A stretch of 64,000 nt of DNA from Bacteroidota bacterium (GCA_023394415.1 JAEXAR010000001.1:138779-202778); one strand, 5' to 3'; counted from the stretch's first letter, positions 44,870 to 54,763 are shown. Notes: generated by a model from the letters alone, not told the origin. Made by a program: numbers and translations.

Positions 44870-47722
44870 ATGTTCTACGACCATCAGCAGATTGACCAAA
44901 AGTGGCAAAAATACTGGGAAGATCACCAGACCTATAAAACTTCAAACAATACTTCAAAACCAAAATTTTACGTCCTCGATATGTTTCCGTATCCTTCTGG
45001 TGCAGGTTTACATGTTGGGCATCCCTTAGGTTATATTGCTTCGGATATTTATGCAAGGTACAAAAGGCATCAAGGTTTCAATGTCTTGCATCCAATAGGA
45101 TATGATTCATTTGGGCTTCCGGCAGAGCAGTATGCTATCCAAACGGGGCAGCATCCTGCAATAACGACAGAACAAAACATCAACCGCTATGAAGAGCAGA
45201 TGCGTAGAATCGGTTTTTCTTTCGATTGGAGTAGAGAGGTAAGAACATCGGATCCTTCATATTACAAGTGGACACAATGGATTTTTATTGAATTGTTTCA
45301 TTCTTGGTATAATAAATCAAGGGATAAAGCAGAGCCAATTTCCTCATTAATAAAGCATTTTGAAGAAAACGGAACCGAAAATTTAGAGGTTGAGCAAACA
45401 GAGCAGTTAGATTTTACCGCAGAAGAATGGAAAAATTCTTCCGAAGATGATAAGCAAGATATTCTTTTGAATTACAGGCTCGCATATCGTGCAGAAACTA
45501 CAGTAAATTGGTGTCCGGCTTTAGGAACTGTGCTTGCCAACGATGAGGTGAAAGATGGTAAGTCTGAACGTGGCGGTTACCCTGTTTTTCAGAAAAAAAT
45601 GATGCAGTGGAGTATGCGTATTACAGCTTATTCTGAAAGACTTTTGCAAGGCTTAAATCAAATCGATTGGCCACAACCTTTGAAGGATTCTCAGGAATAT
45701 TGGATTGGGAAATCCCAAGGAGCTGCTGTGAAATTTTTAGTTGATAATTCTCGTATGTCGGTTGATGGAAATTTGGATAACCAACAATCAATAACCGATA
45801 ACCATATTGAAGTTTTCACCACGCGTCCTGATACCATTTTTGGGGCAACATTTATGGTTCTTGCACCTGAAAATCCTTTGGTTGAAAAACTGACAACTGC
45901 TGAGCAGAAATCTGAGATTGAAAATTATATCGAAGACACCTCAAAGAAAACAGAACGTGATAGGATGACTGATGTGAAGAACGTTAGTGGAGCCTTTACC
46001 GGAAGTTATGCAGTAAATCCATTTACCAATGAAAATATTCCGATTTATATCTCAGATTATGTTTTGATGGGATATGGAACTGGAGCAGTAATGGCGGTTC
46101 CAGCTCATGATGAGCGTGACCATCGTTTTGCTAAAAAGTTCGGCTTGGATATCGTGAATGTTATTAAAAATGATAAAGATATTCAGGAAGAATCTTATGA
46201 TTCAAAAGATTCAGTGTGCGTTAATTCAGATTTTCTTGATGGATTGAATTATGATGAAGCCAAATCAAAAATCATCACTGAAATAGAAAACAGAGGCATT
46301 GGACACGGAACAACCAAATACCGCCAACGCGATGCTATTTTTTCAAGACAAAGATATTGGGGAGAGCCGGTTCCAGTTTATTACAAAAATGAAATGCCTT
46401 ATACGCTTCCTTTATCAGCTTTACCTTTGGAGCTTCCGGAAGTTGAAAAATATTTGCCAACTGAAGATGGTGATCCACCATTAGGAAATGCTAAAAATTT
46501 TGCTTGGGATGAGGAAAATCAAAAAATTTGCTCAATAGATCTTATTGATAATGAAAAGGTGTTTCCTCTTGAGCTTTCCACAATGCCAGGTTGGGCTGGA
46601 AGTTCTTGGTATTTTTTAAGATATATGGATCCTAAGAATGATGGTGAATTTGTCTCAAAAGAGGCTTCAGATTATTGGGGGCAAGTTGATTTGTATATCG
46701 GCGGTAGCGAACACGCAACAGGACACTTACTTTATTCCCGTTTTTGGAATATGTTTTTGAAAGACAGAGGTTATATTGAGCAGGAAGAACCTTTCAAAAA
46801 ATTGATTAATCAAGGAATGATTCTCGGGATGAGTGCGTTTGCTTTCAGGATTGATGGAACTAACACTTTTGTATCAAAAAATTTGGCTCCAAACTATAAA
46901 ACTCAAAAAATACATGTTGATGTTTCCTTATTAAAAGGAGATGATTTGGATATAGAAAAATTCAAACTTTGGAGACCTGAATTTAATGATGCAGAATTTA
47001 TACTTGAAGAAGGTAAATATATCACAGAACGAGAAGTTGAAAAAATGTCCAAATCCAAATACAATGTCGTTAATCCTGATGATATTTGTGAAGAGTATGG
47101 TGCAGATTGTCTTCGTCTTTACGAGATGTTTTTGGGTCCGTTGGAGCAAAGTAAACCTTGGAATACGCAAGGTCTTTCCGGAGTTTATGGTTTCTTGAAG
47201 AAGTTTTACAATTTGTATTTCGATGGGGATGCTGTTTCAATTTCTGAAGAAGAACCAACTAAGGAAGAATATAAAATCCTTCATACTTTAATTAAGAAAG
47301 TGTTTTATGATTTAGAGAATTTTTCATTTAATACTTCTGTTTCATCATTTATGATAGCGGTAAATGAGTTGCAAAAATTGAAATGCAACAAAAGAAAAAT
47401 TCTAGAGCCACTTGCAGTAACAGTTTCACCTTATGCACCTCACCTTTGTGAAGAATTGTGGAGCGTTTTAGGACACCCTGAATCGATAGAATTTCAGCCT
47501 TTCCCTGAACTTAACGAAACTTATCTTGTTGAAGATGAAATAGATTATCCTGTAAGTTTTAACGGTAAGATGAGATTTAAGTTGTCTCTTTCTGCTGATT
47601 TGGATGTAAAACAGATAGAGGAAGCTGCCCTTAATGATGAGAGAACTGTAAAGCAACTCGAGGGAAATTCACCTAAAAAAGTGATTATCGTTCCGAAAAA
47701 AATTATTAATATTGTAATCTGA
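44870..47722 (+). CDS. leuS: Leucyl-tRNA synthetase
   Basis: A 950 aa class I aminoacyl-tRNA synthetase. The HIGH motif appears as HVGH (48-51) in YPSGAGLHVGHPLGY, and KMSKS is at 725-729. The CP1 editing domain is present (FTTRPDTIFGATFMVLAP, YGTGAVMAVPAHDERDH). It is longer than the E. coli enzyme (860) because of insertions about residues 165-210 and 660-720; similar insertions occur in other Bacteroidota LeuS. No T-box or leader element seen. Single-gene unit. Confidence 0.97.
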   Translation: MFYDHQQIDQKWQKYWEDHQTYKTSNNTSKPKFYVLDMFPYPSGAGLHVGHPLGYIASDIYARYKRHQGFNVLHPIGYDSFGLPAEQYAIQTGQHPAITTEQNINRYEEQMRRIGFSFDWSREVRTSDPSYYKWTQWIFIELFHSWYNKSRDKAEPISSLIKHFEENGTENLEVEQTEQLDFTAEEWKNSSEDDKQDILLNYRLAYRAETTVNWCPALGTVLANDEVKDGKSERGGYPVFQKKMMQWSMRITAYSERLLQGLNQIDWPQPLKDSQEYWIGKSQGAAVKFLVDNSRMSVDGNLDNQQSITDNHIEVFTTRPDTIFGATFMVLAPENPLVEKLTTAEQKSEIENYIEDTSKKTERDRMTDVKNVSGAFTGSYAVNPFTNENIPIYISDYVLMGYGTGAVMAVPAHDERDHRFAKKFGLDIVNVIKNDKDIQEESYDSKDSVCVNSDFLDGLNYDEAKSKIITEIENRGIGHGTTKYRQRDAIFSRQRYWGEPVPVYYKNEMPYTLPLSALPLELPEVEKYLPTEDGDPPLGNAKNFAWDEENQKICSIDLIDNEKVFPLELSTMPGWAGSSWYFLRYMDPKNDGEFVSKEASDYWGQVDLYIGGSEHATGHLLYSRFWNMFLKDRGYIEQEEPFKKLINQGMILGMSAFAFRIDGTNTFVSKNLAPNYKTQKIHVDVSLLKGDDLDIEKFKLWRPEFNDAEFILEEGKYITEREVEKMSKSKYNVVNPDDICEEYGADCLRLYEMFLGPLEQSKPWNTQGLSGVYGFLKKFYNLYFDGDAVSISEEEPTKEEYKILHTLIKKVFYDLENFSFNTSVSSFMIAVNELQKLKCNKRKILEPLAVTVSPYAPHLCEELWSVLGHPESIEFQPFPELNETYLVEDEIDYPVSFNGKMRFKLSLSADLDVKQIEEAALNDERTVKQLEGNSPKKVIIVPKKIINIVI

Positions 47723-47981
47723 TTTTGCGATTTATATAAAAATTTAATTTCAGAATTGATAAAAAAACATCTCATTTTTTTCAAATATTCAAGAGATTAT
47801 CGCAAATTGGAAAATATAGTTAAAAATTAAAAAAATAATTGTTAAATTACCAATATTAACAAGGCTTAACGCAGAGAAAATTTTGCTTAAGAATCTTTTA
47901 AGGTCTTGCATAATACAAATTTTAACCTTTATTTTACGGCTCGAAAAAATTGAAAAAATAACAATTATAATTTAGTTTAAT
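47723..47981. promoter_or_regulatory. Leader region of the TonB cluster
   Basis: No ORF seen. TTG (in CTTGC) and TATTTTAC are spaced 21 nt about 40 nt before the exbB ATG, a partial match (six of eight) to the flavobacterial -7 motif. No obvious Fur-like palindrome was found. Confidence 0.35.
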
Positions 47982-48851
47982 ATGGAAATGAATGTTTCAA
48001 ACACAGAGGAGCAAGTAGTTGCTAGAAAGTCGGGAGGTCTTAATCCTGCAATCATTTTACCAATTCTTTTATTAATTGGTTTCCTAATTTATTATTTCGT
48101 TCTTGGTAATCCCGGAAACTTCAAGGAGGATGCCAGAATCGCTGGAAAGGCTTCTGTAGCTATGGCTGATATACCTACAAAAGAGCTTCACCCTGAATCT
48201 TTCATGGGAATTATCTACATGGGTGGTATCATCGTACCTATCCTTATCACTTTCATGATTACGGTAATCGTGTTCTCAATTGAGCGTTTTATCGTTCTTG
48301 GGAGAGCAAAAGGTAACGGTAACTTGGATAACTTCGTACTAAAAGTAAGAAGCTTACTAAACCAAAACAGAATTGATGAAGCAATCGAAGAGTGCGACAG
48401 ACAAAGAGGTACTGTAGGTAACGTAGTAAAAGAAGGTCTTACAACTTATAAAGTTTTAGCAAACGATTCTTCAATGGATAAAGAACAGAAAATGGCTGCT
48501 CTTAACAAGTCTATCGAAGAAGCTACAACTCTTGAAATGCCAATGCTTGAGAAAAACATGATGATTCTTTCAACACTTGGTACAGTAGCAACATTAGTAG
48601 CACTATTAGGAACGGTAATCGGGATGATTAAGGCGTTCTTCGCATTAGGTTCTGGTGGTGGTACTCCGGATTCAGCAGCTTTATCTATCGGTATTTCTGA
48701 AGCTCTTGTAAATACAGCTTTAGGTATTGGTACTTCAGCTATTGCGATTATCCTTTACAACTTCTTTACATCAAAAATCGACGGATTGACTTATAAGATT
48801 GATGAAATCGCAATGTCTATCCAACAGTCTTTCGCTGAATTCAACAGATAA
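47982..48851 (+). CDS. exbB: MotA/TolQ/ExbB proton channel protein
   Basis: A 289 aa inner-membrane ExbB. There are three main TM regions: about 20-42, about 75-100 (GGIIVPILITFMITVIVFSIERF), and two near 195-270 forming the conserved channel (LSTLGTVATLVALLGTVIGMIKAFFAL, ISEALVNTALGIGTSAIAIILYNFF). The extra N-terminal TM is typical in Bacteroidota. With the two ExbD proteins it uses the proton gradient to energise TonB. First gene of the cluster. Confidence 0.94.
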   Translation: MEMNVSNTEEQVVARKSGGLNPAIILPILLLIGFLIYYFVLGNPGNFKEDARIAGKASVAMADIPTKELHPESFMGIIYMGGIIVPILITFMITVIVFSIERFIVLGRAKGNGNLDNFVLKVRSLLNQNRIDEAIEECDRQRGTVGNVVKEGLTTYKVLANDSSMDKEQKMAALNKSIEEATTLEMPMLEKNMMILSTLGTVATLVALLGTVIGMIKAFFALGSGGGTPDSAALSIGISEALVNTALGIGTSAIAIILYNFFTSKIDGLTYKIDEIAMSIQQSFAEFNR

Positions 48852-48909
48852 TTTTCGGCAAGAGATTTGTATTTTTCAAAAGAAGTTTAATAAAAAATAA
48901 TAGTAAATA

Positions 48910-49518
48910 ATGGCGAGAGTCAAACCAAAAAGACACCCTGTAGTTGTAGACATGACTGCGATGTGTGACGTTGCATGGTTACTTCTTACATTCTTTATCT
49001 TAACCACACAGTTTAAGAAACCGGATGTAGAGACCATCAAACCGCCATCTTCCATATCAGAAAAGCTTTTACCGGATGCAAGTCTTATGACAATTGATGC
49101 AACCAAAGACGGTAAATTCTATTTCTTACCTGTAGATAATGGTTCAGAAAGACTTCAGTTGCTTGATAACATGGCTAAGAAGTATAATATGACCTTTACA
49201 GATCAGGAAAAAGCAGCATTTACAAAAGTTCAGGCAGTTGGCGTTCCTATGACGCAGCTTAAGAGCTTCTTGAAAATGCCGGAAGAGGAGCAAAAAGCAT
49301 ATAAAAGTCCTTCAGGTATTCCTATGGACAGTACAAAAAAAGAATTAATTGACTGGGTACAGCAAAGTTTAGCAGTAAATCCTGATTACAAATTGGCAAT
49401 CAAAGGAGACGTAGACACTAAATACCCTAAAGTTAAAGGCTTATTTGAAGGTTTAAGAGATATTGATTTTCTTAAATTCTGGCTTATAACATCACAAGAA
49501 GTTGGTCCAACACAATAA
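48910..49518 (+). CDS. ExbD/TolR-family protein (first copy)
   Basis: A 202 aa ExbD-type protein: TM helix at about 18-38 with the channel Asp kept in VDMTAMCDVAWLLLTFFIL, then a long periplasmic domain. It differs from the second ExbD: an insertion (KTKVQAVGVPMTQLKSFLKMP-type segment) and PPSSISEKLLPDA replace the usual loop. Two unlike ExbD subunits in a row are normal for flavobacterial TonB clusters. 14-bp gap to the next gene. Confidence 0.9.
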   Translation: MARVKPKRHPVVVDMTAMCDVAWLLLTFFILTTQFKKPDVETIKPPSSISEKLLPDASLMTIDATKDGKFYFLPVDNGSERLQLLDNMAKKYNMTFTDQEKAAFTKVQAVGVPMTQLKSFLKMPEEEQKAYKSPSGIPMDSTKKELIDWVQQSLAVNPDYKLAIKGDVDTKYPKVKGLFEGLRDIDFLKFWLITSQEVGPTQ

Positions 49519-49532
49519 AAAGAACCTAGACA

Positions 49533-50102
49533 ATGGCAGAAGTACAAGTACAGGAGAAAGGCGATAAAGGCGGTAAGGTCCGCTCGAAAAAGCAGAGTAC
49601 GAGAGTAGATATGACACCAATGGTGGATTTAGGTTTCTTATTGATTACCTTCTTCATGTTTACCACTACATTCAGTAAACCGAACGTAATGGATTTGGGG
49701 CTTCCGGCAAAACCTAAAGAAAACCAGAAGTCTCCTGATACAGAGATTAAACTTTCTAACTCTATCTCAATCCTAATCGGAAAAGATAACAGAGTATTTT
49801 GGCATCAGCAGGATAATACATCCCTTACAGATGCTAACTTGAACGAAACAACTTTCGATAGAGAGGGAATTAGAAAAATAATTCAGCAGGCAAAAGCAAA
49901 TGCGGCAGATCAAACTAAATTTACAGTGATCATAAAGCCGACAGATGATGCAGTATATAAAAATTTTGTTGATATTCTTGATGAAATGGCAATTACAAAG
50001 AGCGAACAGTACGGTGTAACCGATCTTAAGCCTTGGGAAAAAGCTATTTACGACAAAAAGGTAGCCGGAGCAGCAACGCCTGCGCCAGCAACAACAAACT
50101 AA
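49533..50102 (+). CDS. exbD: ExbD/TolR-family protein (second copy)
   Basis: A 189 aa ExbD with the channel Asp in RVDMTPMVDLGFLLITFFMF (TM about 27-47) and a periplasmic domain ending FTVIIKPTDDAVYKNFVDIL. An Ala/Pro/Thr-rich tail follows. It is nearly superimposable on the orphan ExbD at 30807-31328, so one derives from the other. It works with ExbB and TonB. Confidence 0.93.
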   Translation: MAEVQVQEKGDKGGKVRSKKQSTRVDMTPMVDLGFLLITFFMFTTTFSKPNVMDLGLPAKPKENQKSPDTEIKLSNSISILIGKDNRVFWHQQDNTSLTDANLNETTFDREGIRKIIQQAKANAADQTKFTVIIKPTDDAVYKNFVDILDEMAITKSEQYGVTDLKPWEKAIYDKKVAGAATPAPATTN

Positions 50103-50120
50103 TTTTTTAATAATTAAAAA

Positions 50121-50969
50121 ATGGCAGACGAAACAGTATACAATAATAATCTAACATTAGACGAAATTGTATTTGAAAACCGTAATAAAGAATATGGTGC
50201 CTATGATTTAAGACGTAAATACCCGAAGATTTTAACAAAAGCTTTTATCATTGGGACACTCTTATTTCTTACTTTAGTAATTGCTCCTTTCATCGTAATG
50301 AAAATTCAGCAAATGAATGCTAAAGAAAAGCAGGAGGTAGATGCTAATTTGATGGAGGTTCTTCAGGAAGACAAAATTATTGAACAACCTGAAGAAGAAA
50401 CACCACCACCGCCACCGCCACCAAAAGTAGAACCACCAAAGGTTGAAGTAATTCAGAACGTGGTACCGGAGCCTAAAAAAGCTCCTAAAGTGGAAACACC
50501 ACCACCGCCAATTACAGAACAGTTGAAAACTACAACAGGTTTACAAAACCAAGAAGGAGTAAAAGCACCGTCTTATACACCGCCGCCGCCACCACCTTCA
50601 ACAGGTACTAAGGCAGCAACAGTAGAAGTAAAAGCACCGCCGGCAGTAAGTACAACTGAAGTTTATACAGAAGTTGAACAGCAGGCAGATTTCCCTGGAG
50701 GAATCGAATCTTTTAGAAGTAAGGTATTCAATAATTTTGACACAGGAGCACTGGAAGGAGGGGAAGGTACTCTGAAAACCGAAATTACTTTTGTAGTTGA
50801 AAGAGATGGTAGTCTTACACAGGTGAAAGCAAATGGTCCTAATGCTGACTTTAACCGTGAAGCAGAAAGAACAGTGAAATCAATCAGAAACAAATGGACT
50901 CCTGCAAAGATTAATGGGCAGGCTGTACGTTACAGATTCAGATTACCAATAACAATGAATTTTGAATAA
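50121..50969 (+). CDS. tonB: TonB energy transducer
   Basis: A 282 aa TonB. A cytoplasmic start (TLDEIVFENRNKEYGAYDLR, typical of Bacteroidota) precedes TM about 36-58 (FIIGTLLFLTLVIAPFIVMKI). A periplasmic spacer is rich in Pro, Glu, Lys and Val with several poly-Pro runs (about 92-180). The C-terminal TonB domain has FPGGIESFRSKVFNNF and VERDGSLTQVKANGPNADFNREAERTVKSI, ending RFRLPITMNFE. It contacts TonB-dependent receptors such as that at 8692-10794. Confidence 0.95.
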   Translation: MADETVYNNNLTLDEIVFENRNKEYGAYDLRRKYPKILTKAFIIGTLLFLTLVIAPFIVMKIQQMNAKEKQEVDANLMEVLQEDKIIEQPEEETPPPPPPPKVEPPKVEVIQNVVPEPKKAPKVETPPPPITEQLKTTTGLQNQEGVKAPSYTPPPPPPSTGTKAATVEVKAPPAVSTTEVYTEVEQQADFPGGIESFRSKVFNNFDTGALEGGEGTLKTEITFVVERDGSLTQVKANGPNADFNREAERTVKSIRNKWTPAKINGQAVRYRFRLPITMNFE

Positions 50970-51032
50970 TTTGTTGAAAATAAATACCTAAAGAGAAGCA
51001 TTTGCTTCTCTTTTTTTTATATTTTTGTGTTT

Positions 51033-51230
51033 ATGATGTTTAATTGGCTTTCCCTGATTACAGGGTTTTTTTATATTGTGATGGGCATTTTTGTGATCAT
51101 TTACAAATTCTTCATCATCACACTCGAACCGAATATCGCCTATGCTTTAGGTGCATTGATGGTAATATATGGCATTTTTCGTATATTCAGAGCTGTTTAT
51201 CGTATTAGAAATGAAAAAAATGAACAATAG
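51033..51230 (+). CDS. Small membrane protein of the TonB cluster
   Basis: A 65 aa protein with two TM helices (LITGFFYIVMGIFVIIYKFF and IAYALGALMVIYGIFRIFRAVY) and a charged tail. No named family recognised. ATG at 51033 preferred over GTG at 51027. Its end overlaps the next gene by 20 bp in another frame, which suggests translational coupling. Confidence 0.55.
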   Translation: MMFNWLSLITGFFYIVMGIFVIIYKFFIITLEPNIAYALGALMVIYGIFRIFRAVYRIRNEKNEQ

Positions 51231-52095
51231 CAGTTTCTTTCTGCTTCTTTTCGTATTCCTCATCACTTCTTGTTCTAAAAAAGATTCTTCTAAAAAGAGA
51301 GATGATTATAATAGAGGCAATCTCACCATTCTTACCGATGATTCTTTCAAAAGTGTAACTCAAGCTATTGGAGATGCTTACATGATCAATTATCCGGATA
51401 CGAAAATTGATATAAAAGTGATGAAAGAAGATTTGGCGTTTATGGACTTGTTGAAAAACAAATCGAAGCTTATCGTAATGTCAAGAAATCTCACCGAAAA
51501 AGAGAAAAGCGAATACGAAAGAGTGGTAGATTTAAAATTCCAACCGGCAAATTTTGCTGCGGACGCTGTGGTGTTTGTTGTTCCGAAAAATTCATCCAGA
51601 AGCAATATCACCCTTCAAGAAATAGAAAATGAACTTAATTCTGAAGATAAAAATTTGATTTTTGATGGTGCCAATTCTGGAAATTTGAATTTTGTTGCCC
51701 AGAAGTTTAATAAAAAACCGGCTGATTTAAAATTCTCTACAATTAGCGGTAATGCAAATGTTGTACGAGAAATTTCAAAATATCCTAACAAAATTGGTGT
51801 CATTAGCCTTAACACTATTTCTCGTCCTTATGGAGAACAAGCAACACAACTTCGTGAAATGGTGAAAGTATTGCCCGTGGTTGATAATGGTACTACCTAT
51901 GAGCCTAATAATGATAACATCAGAAATATGACTTATCCATTTACCAGAGTTCTTTATCTTTTAACAAACGAGGGTAACTTCGGGATTGCAAATGGAGTTA
52001 TAAGATTTGCTTGCACACAACTTGGCCAGAAAGTGGTTGAAAAAGAAGGGCTTCAGCCATATAACATCTTTAAGAGAGAAGTGCAGATGAGATAA
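51211..52095 (+). CDS. PstS-like phosphate-binding lipoprotein
   Basis: A 294 aa periplasmic binding protein of the phosphate ABC transporter substrate-binding family. The signal is MKKMNNSSFFLLLFVFLITSC (lipid Cys 21; start at 51211). LTILTDDSFKSVTQAIGDAY begins the first lobe, FAADAVVFVVPKNSSRS is the hinge, and ISGNANVVREISKYPNKIGVISLN is the second lobe. No PstA, PstB or PstC genes are adjacent; instead it sits behind TonB. It may feed the TonB system or act as a scaffold. Confidence 0.82.
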   Translation: MKKMNNSSFFLLLFVFLITSCSKKDSSKKRDDYNRGNLTILTDDSFKSVTQAIGDAYMINYPDTKIDIKVMKEDLAFMDLLKNKSKLIVMSRNLTEKEKSEYERVVDLKFQPANFAADAVVFVVPKNSSRSNITLQEIENELNSEDKNLIFDGANSGNLNFVAQKFNKKPADLKFSTISGNANVVREISKYPNKIGVISLNTISRPYGEQATQLREMVKVLPVVDNGTTYEPNNDNIRNMTYPFTRVLYLLTNEGNFGIANGVIRFACTQLGQKVVEKEGLQPYNIFKREVQMR

Positions 52096-52158
52096 TTGTA
52101 ATTTTGGAACGGAAATTGTGTAAATATTTATAACTAACTTTTAAAATTAAAAATATAA

Positions 52159-53829
52159 ATGAAAAATATGATCAAGTTATCGAAGAAAATTGTTGTTGGC
52201 GCCGGAGTGTTGTTTTTTGCAAACTTTGCGTTTGCACAAACAGTGCAGGAAGGTATTGCAAATGTAGACAGCCACAAATATGCAAAGGCTAAAGATATAT
52301 TTAATCAAATGATTGCAAAGGCACCAAGTGATGCCAATAATTATTTTTATTTAGGAAACTCATACCTCTCTCAATTTGAACCAAGTTTTGATAAAGCAGA
52401 AGAAAGTTTCAAAAAAGGACTTTCTATTGACGGTAAAAATTATCTTAATAAAATTGGTTTAGCATCAATAAAAGTTGCTAAAGGTGATAAATCTGGTATT
52501 GCTGAAATACAGAAAATTGTATCAGATTCAAGAGAAAAAGATGCTGAAGTTCTTTACAGAGCGGGGGAAGCTTTAACAATGTTTGAGAATAACAATTCTG
52601 CTGATTTAGCAATTAGTTATCTTAATAAAGCTATTGATAAATCTCAAAAAGGTGGAGTTCCGGCGCATTATTATTATACTTTAGGAGATGCTTACAGAAT
52701 TAAAAAGGATCCTGGAAGTGCAATGACATCATACGATAAGGCATCTGCAGTTGCTAAAAATAAAGCATCTGTATTCACAAGAATGGCAACATTATGGATG
52801 GCGGCAAAACAGTACAAGCAAGCGCAGGAAAACATCAATAAAGCAATTGCTGTAGATCAAACTTATGCGCCGGCATACAAAGCTTTAGCATCATACAACT
52901 ACATCTTCCACGAAAATTCGAAGATGACGCAAAATCTTATCGACTATACCAAGTATGCTGATGAAGATCCATATACAATGTTAGAAATTGCAAAACTGCA
53001 CTTTACCAACGATGATTTCAAAAATGCTAAAGAAGTTTTGGCAAAAGTATTCGATAAAGTAGATGATCCAATTAAATACAAGCTTAAAGCCTATTTAGAT
53101 TATCACGCTGATGCTAATTATACATCTGCAAAAGAGAACCTCAATAAATTTATTGCCTCTGTTAAAGATAAATCTAGAATACAGCCGGCAGATCAAGGTT
53201 TAGAAGGTCTCTTAATGGCTGCAATGGCAAAAGATGAAAAAGATGCAGCTAAAAAAGCCCAAATGATGGCTGAAGCTCAAGCAAAAGTTTCTATTGCTAA
53301 AAATGCAAAAGATCAAACACTAGATTGGGATGCAGAAATGAATAAAATGCAGAGTGGAGGTGCTATTACAGCAGCAGCTGTTGATGCAGGACCAACAAGT
53401 CCGGCTATAGAAGCATTAAAGAAAAAAGTAAATGCAAATCCAAAAGATGCTGATGCTTTAGTACAGCTTGGCGCTGCTTATCAAGATGCTAAAAACTGGA
53501 ATGGAGCGATTATGACTTGGGATAAAATGATTGCACTTTCTCCGACTTGGGCTTACTCATATTATGCAAAAGGATCTGCTTATCAGCAAATGGGGAACCA
53601 CGAATTAGCAGAAGCATCTTATGAAAAGTTCATCAATGTTGTAAATGGTCAATCTCCTGCAGATCAAGCACAAAATAAGGAAACATTATCTTATGCTTAT
53701 TATTTAGTTGCTTATTATGCGCAAGATAAAAACATTGCAAAAGCAAAAGATTATGCTGCTAAAGCAGTAGCGCTAAACCCTGGTTATGCAGATGCAGTAG
53801 CATTGAATAATCAGTTAATGAAAAAATAA
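52159..53829 (+). CDS. Tetratricopeptide repeat protein
   Basis: A 556 aa exported TPR protein. The signal peptide ends near FAFAQ. TPR units appear along the chain (ANNYFYLGNSYLSQFEPSFD; PAHYYYTLGDAYRIKKDPGSAMTSYDKA; ADALVQLGAAYQDAKNWNGAIMTWDK; YSYYAKGSAYQQMGNHELAEASYEK). An Ala-rich linker about 395-425 divides the array. Conserved behind PstS in flavobacterial TonB clusters; partner unknown. Ends with a terminator at 53850-53880. Confidence 0.86.
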   Translation: MKNMIKLSKKIVVGAGVLFFANFAFAQTVQEGIANVDSHKYAKAKDIFNQMIAKAPSDANNYFYLGNSYLSQFEPSFDKAEESFKKGLSIDGKNYLNKIGLASIKVAKGDKSGIAEIQKIVSDSREKDAEVLYRAGEALTMFENNNSADLAISYLNKAIDKSQKGGVPAHYYYTLGDAYRIKKDPGSAMTSYDKASAVAKNKASVFTRMATLWMAAKQYKQAQENINKAIAVDQTYAPAYKALASYNYIFHENSKMTQNLIDYTKYADEDPYTMLEIAKLHFTNDDFKNAKEVLAKVFDKVDDPIKYKLKAYLDYHADANYTSAKENLNKFIASVKDKSRIQPADQGLEGLLMAAMAKDEKDAAKKAQMMAEAQAKVSIAKNAKDQTLDWDAEMNKMQSGGAITAAAVDAGPTSPAIEALKKKVNANPKDADALVQLGAAYQDAKNWNGAIMTWDKMIALSPTWAYSYYAKGSAYQQMGNHELAEASYEKFINVVNGQSPADQAQNKETLSYAYYLVAYYAQDKNIAKAKDYAAKAVALNPGYADAVALNNQLMKK

Positions 53830-53849
53830 TTTCAATACAACTATAATCT

Positions 53850-53880
53850 AATCCCTTTCGTGAGAGAGGGATTTTATTTT
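53850..53880 (+). terminator. Terminator after the TPR gene
   Basis: AATCCCT and AGGGATT with further pairing inside (loop about eight bases) are followed by TTATTTTT. Confidence 0.65.
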
Positions 53881-53895
53881 TATTAAATTTGAAAT

Positions 53896-54615
53896 ATGAA
53901 AGTAGACATTTTAGCAATTGGCGCACATCCTGATGATGTAGAACTTGGCTGTGGTGGTACCATTGCAAAACTTATATCCGAAGGGAAAACCGTTGCGTTA
54001 ATTGATTTAACCAAAGGTGAACTCGGAACGAGAGGAACTGATGAAACCAGAAAAAAAGAAGCTGATGAATCTGCGAAAATTCTTGGAATTTCCGCAAGAG
54101 AAAATCTTGGGATGAAAGACGGTTTCCTTAATAATTCTGAAGAATATCAAATGCGCATCGTAAAAGTAATCCGCAAATATAAACCTGAAATCGTTTTAGC
54201 CAACGCTATAGATGATAGACATCCAGATCACGCAAAAGGCGCCAAACTAGTTTCAGATGCTTGTTTTCTTTCAGGATTGATTAAAATTGAAACAGAAATT
54301 GATGGTAGAAACCAAGACATTTGGAGGCCTAAACACATTTTTCATTACATCCAATGGAAAGAAATTGAACCAGATTTTGTGATTGATATTTCAAATTTTA
54401 TAGATAAAAAGATTGCAGCGTGTCTTGCTTATAAAACACAGTTTTATGATCCTAATTCCACTGAACCAATGACACCTATAGCGACAAAGGATTTTCTGGA
54501 AAGCCTTACTTATCGAGCCCAAAATTTAGGCAGACTGTCTGGTTGTGAATATGCAGAAGGCTTCACTACAGAAAAAATGCTTGCACTGAAAAATTTTGAC
54601 GGAATCGTTTTGTAA
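53896..54615 (+). CDS. bshB1: Bacillithiol biosynthesis deacetylase BshB1
   Basis: A 239 aa zinc-dependent PIG-L/LmbE deacetylase that removes acetyl from GlcNAc-malate during bacillithiol synthesis. The metal motif is AIGAHPDDVELGCGG (H11, D13, D14) and H112 lies in DDRHPDHAKGAKL. KTQFYDPNSTEPMTPIATKDFL near the end is characteristic of BshB1. Bacillithiol is the known low-molecular-weight thiol of many flavobacteria. The tRNA-His promoter starts inside its last codons. Confidence 0.93.
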   Translation: MKVDILAIGAHPDDVELGCGGTIAKLISEGKTVALIDLTKGELGTRGTDETRKKEADESAKILGISARENLGMKDGFLNNSEEYQMRIVKVIRKYKPEIVLANAIDDRHPDHAKGAKLVSDACFLSGLIKIETEIDGRNQDIWRPKHIFHYIQWKEIEPDFVIDISNFIDKKIAACLAYKTQFYDPNSTEPMTPIATKDFLESLTYRAQNLGRLSGCEYAEGFTTEKMLALKNFDGIVL

Positions 54616-54639
54616 CTTTTAATAAAAATACTATATTTG
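54608..54639 (+). promoter_or_regulatory. Promoter of tRNA-His
   Basis: TTTTG (54608-54612) and TATATTTG (54632-54639) are spaced 19 nt, an exact flavobacterial -33/-7 match. The -33 element overlaps the last codon of bshB1. Confidence 0.72.
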
Positions 54640-54651
54640 CACCCACAAAAT

Positions 54652-54726
<75 letters not shown>

Positions 54727-54730
54727 CAAG

Positions 54731-54763
54731 AAAAAACGTACTGAATTTCAGTGCGTTTTTTTT
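54731..54763 (+). terminator. Terminator after tRNA-His
   Basis: ACGTACTGAA and TTCAGTGCGT pair (one G-U) and are followed by eight T. Confidence 0.82.

Noticed and set aside
44870..47722. Long LeuS (950 aa) as an unusual fusion
   Set aside because: The extra segments match insertions usual for LeuS of this phylum, and catalytic and editing motifs are intact.
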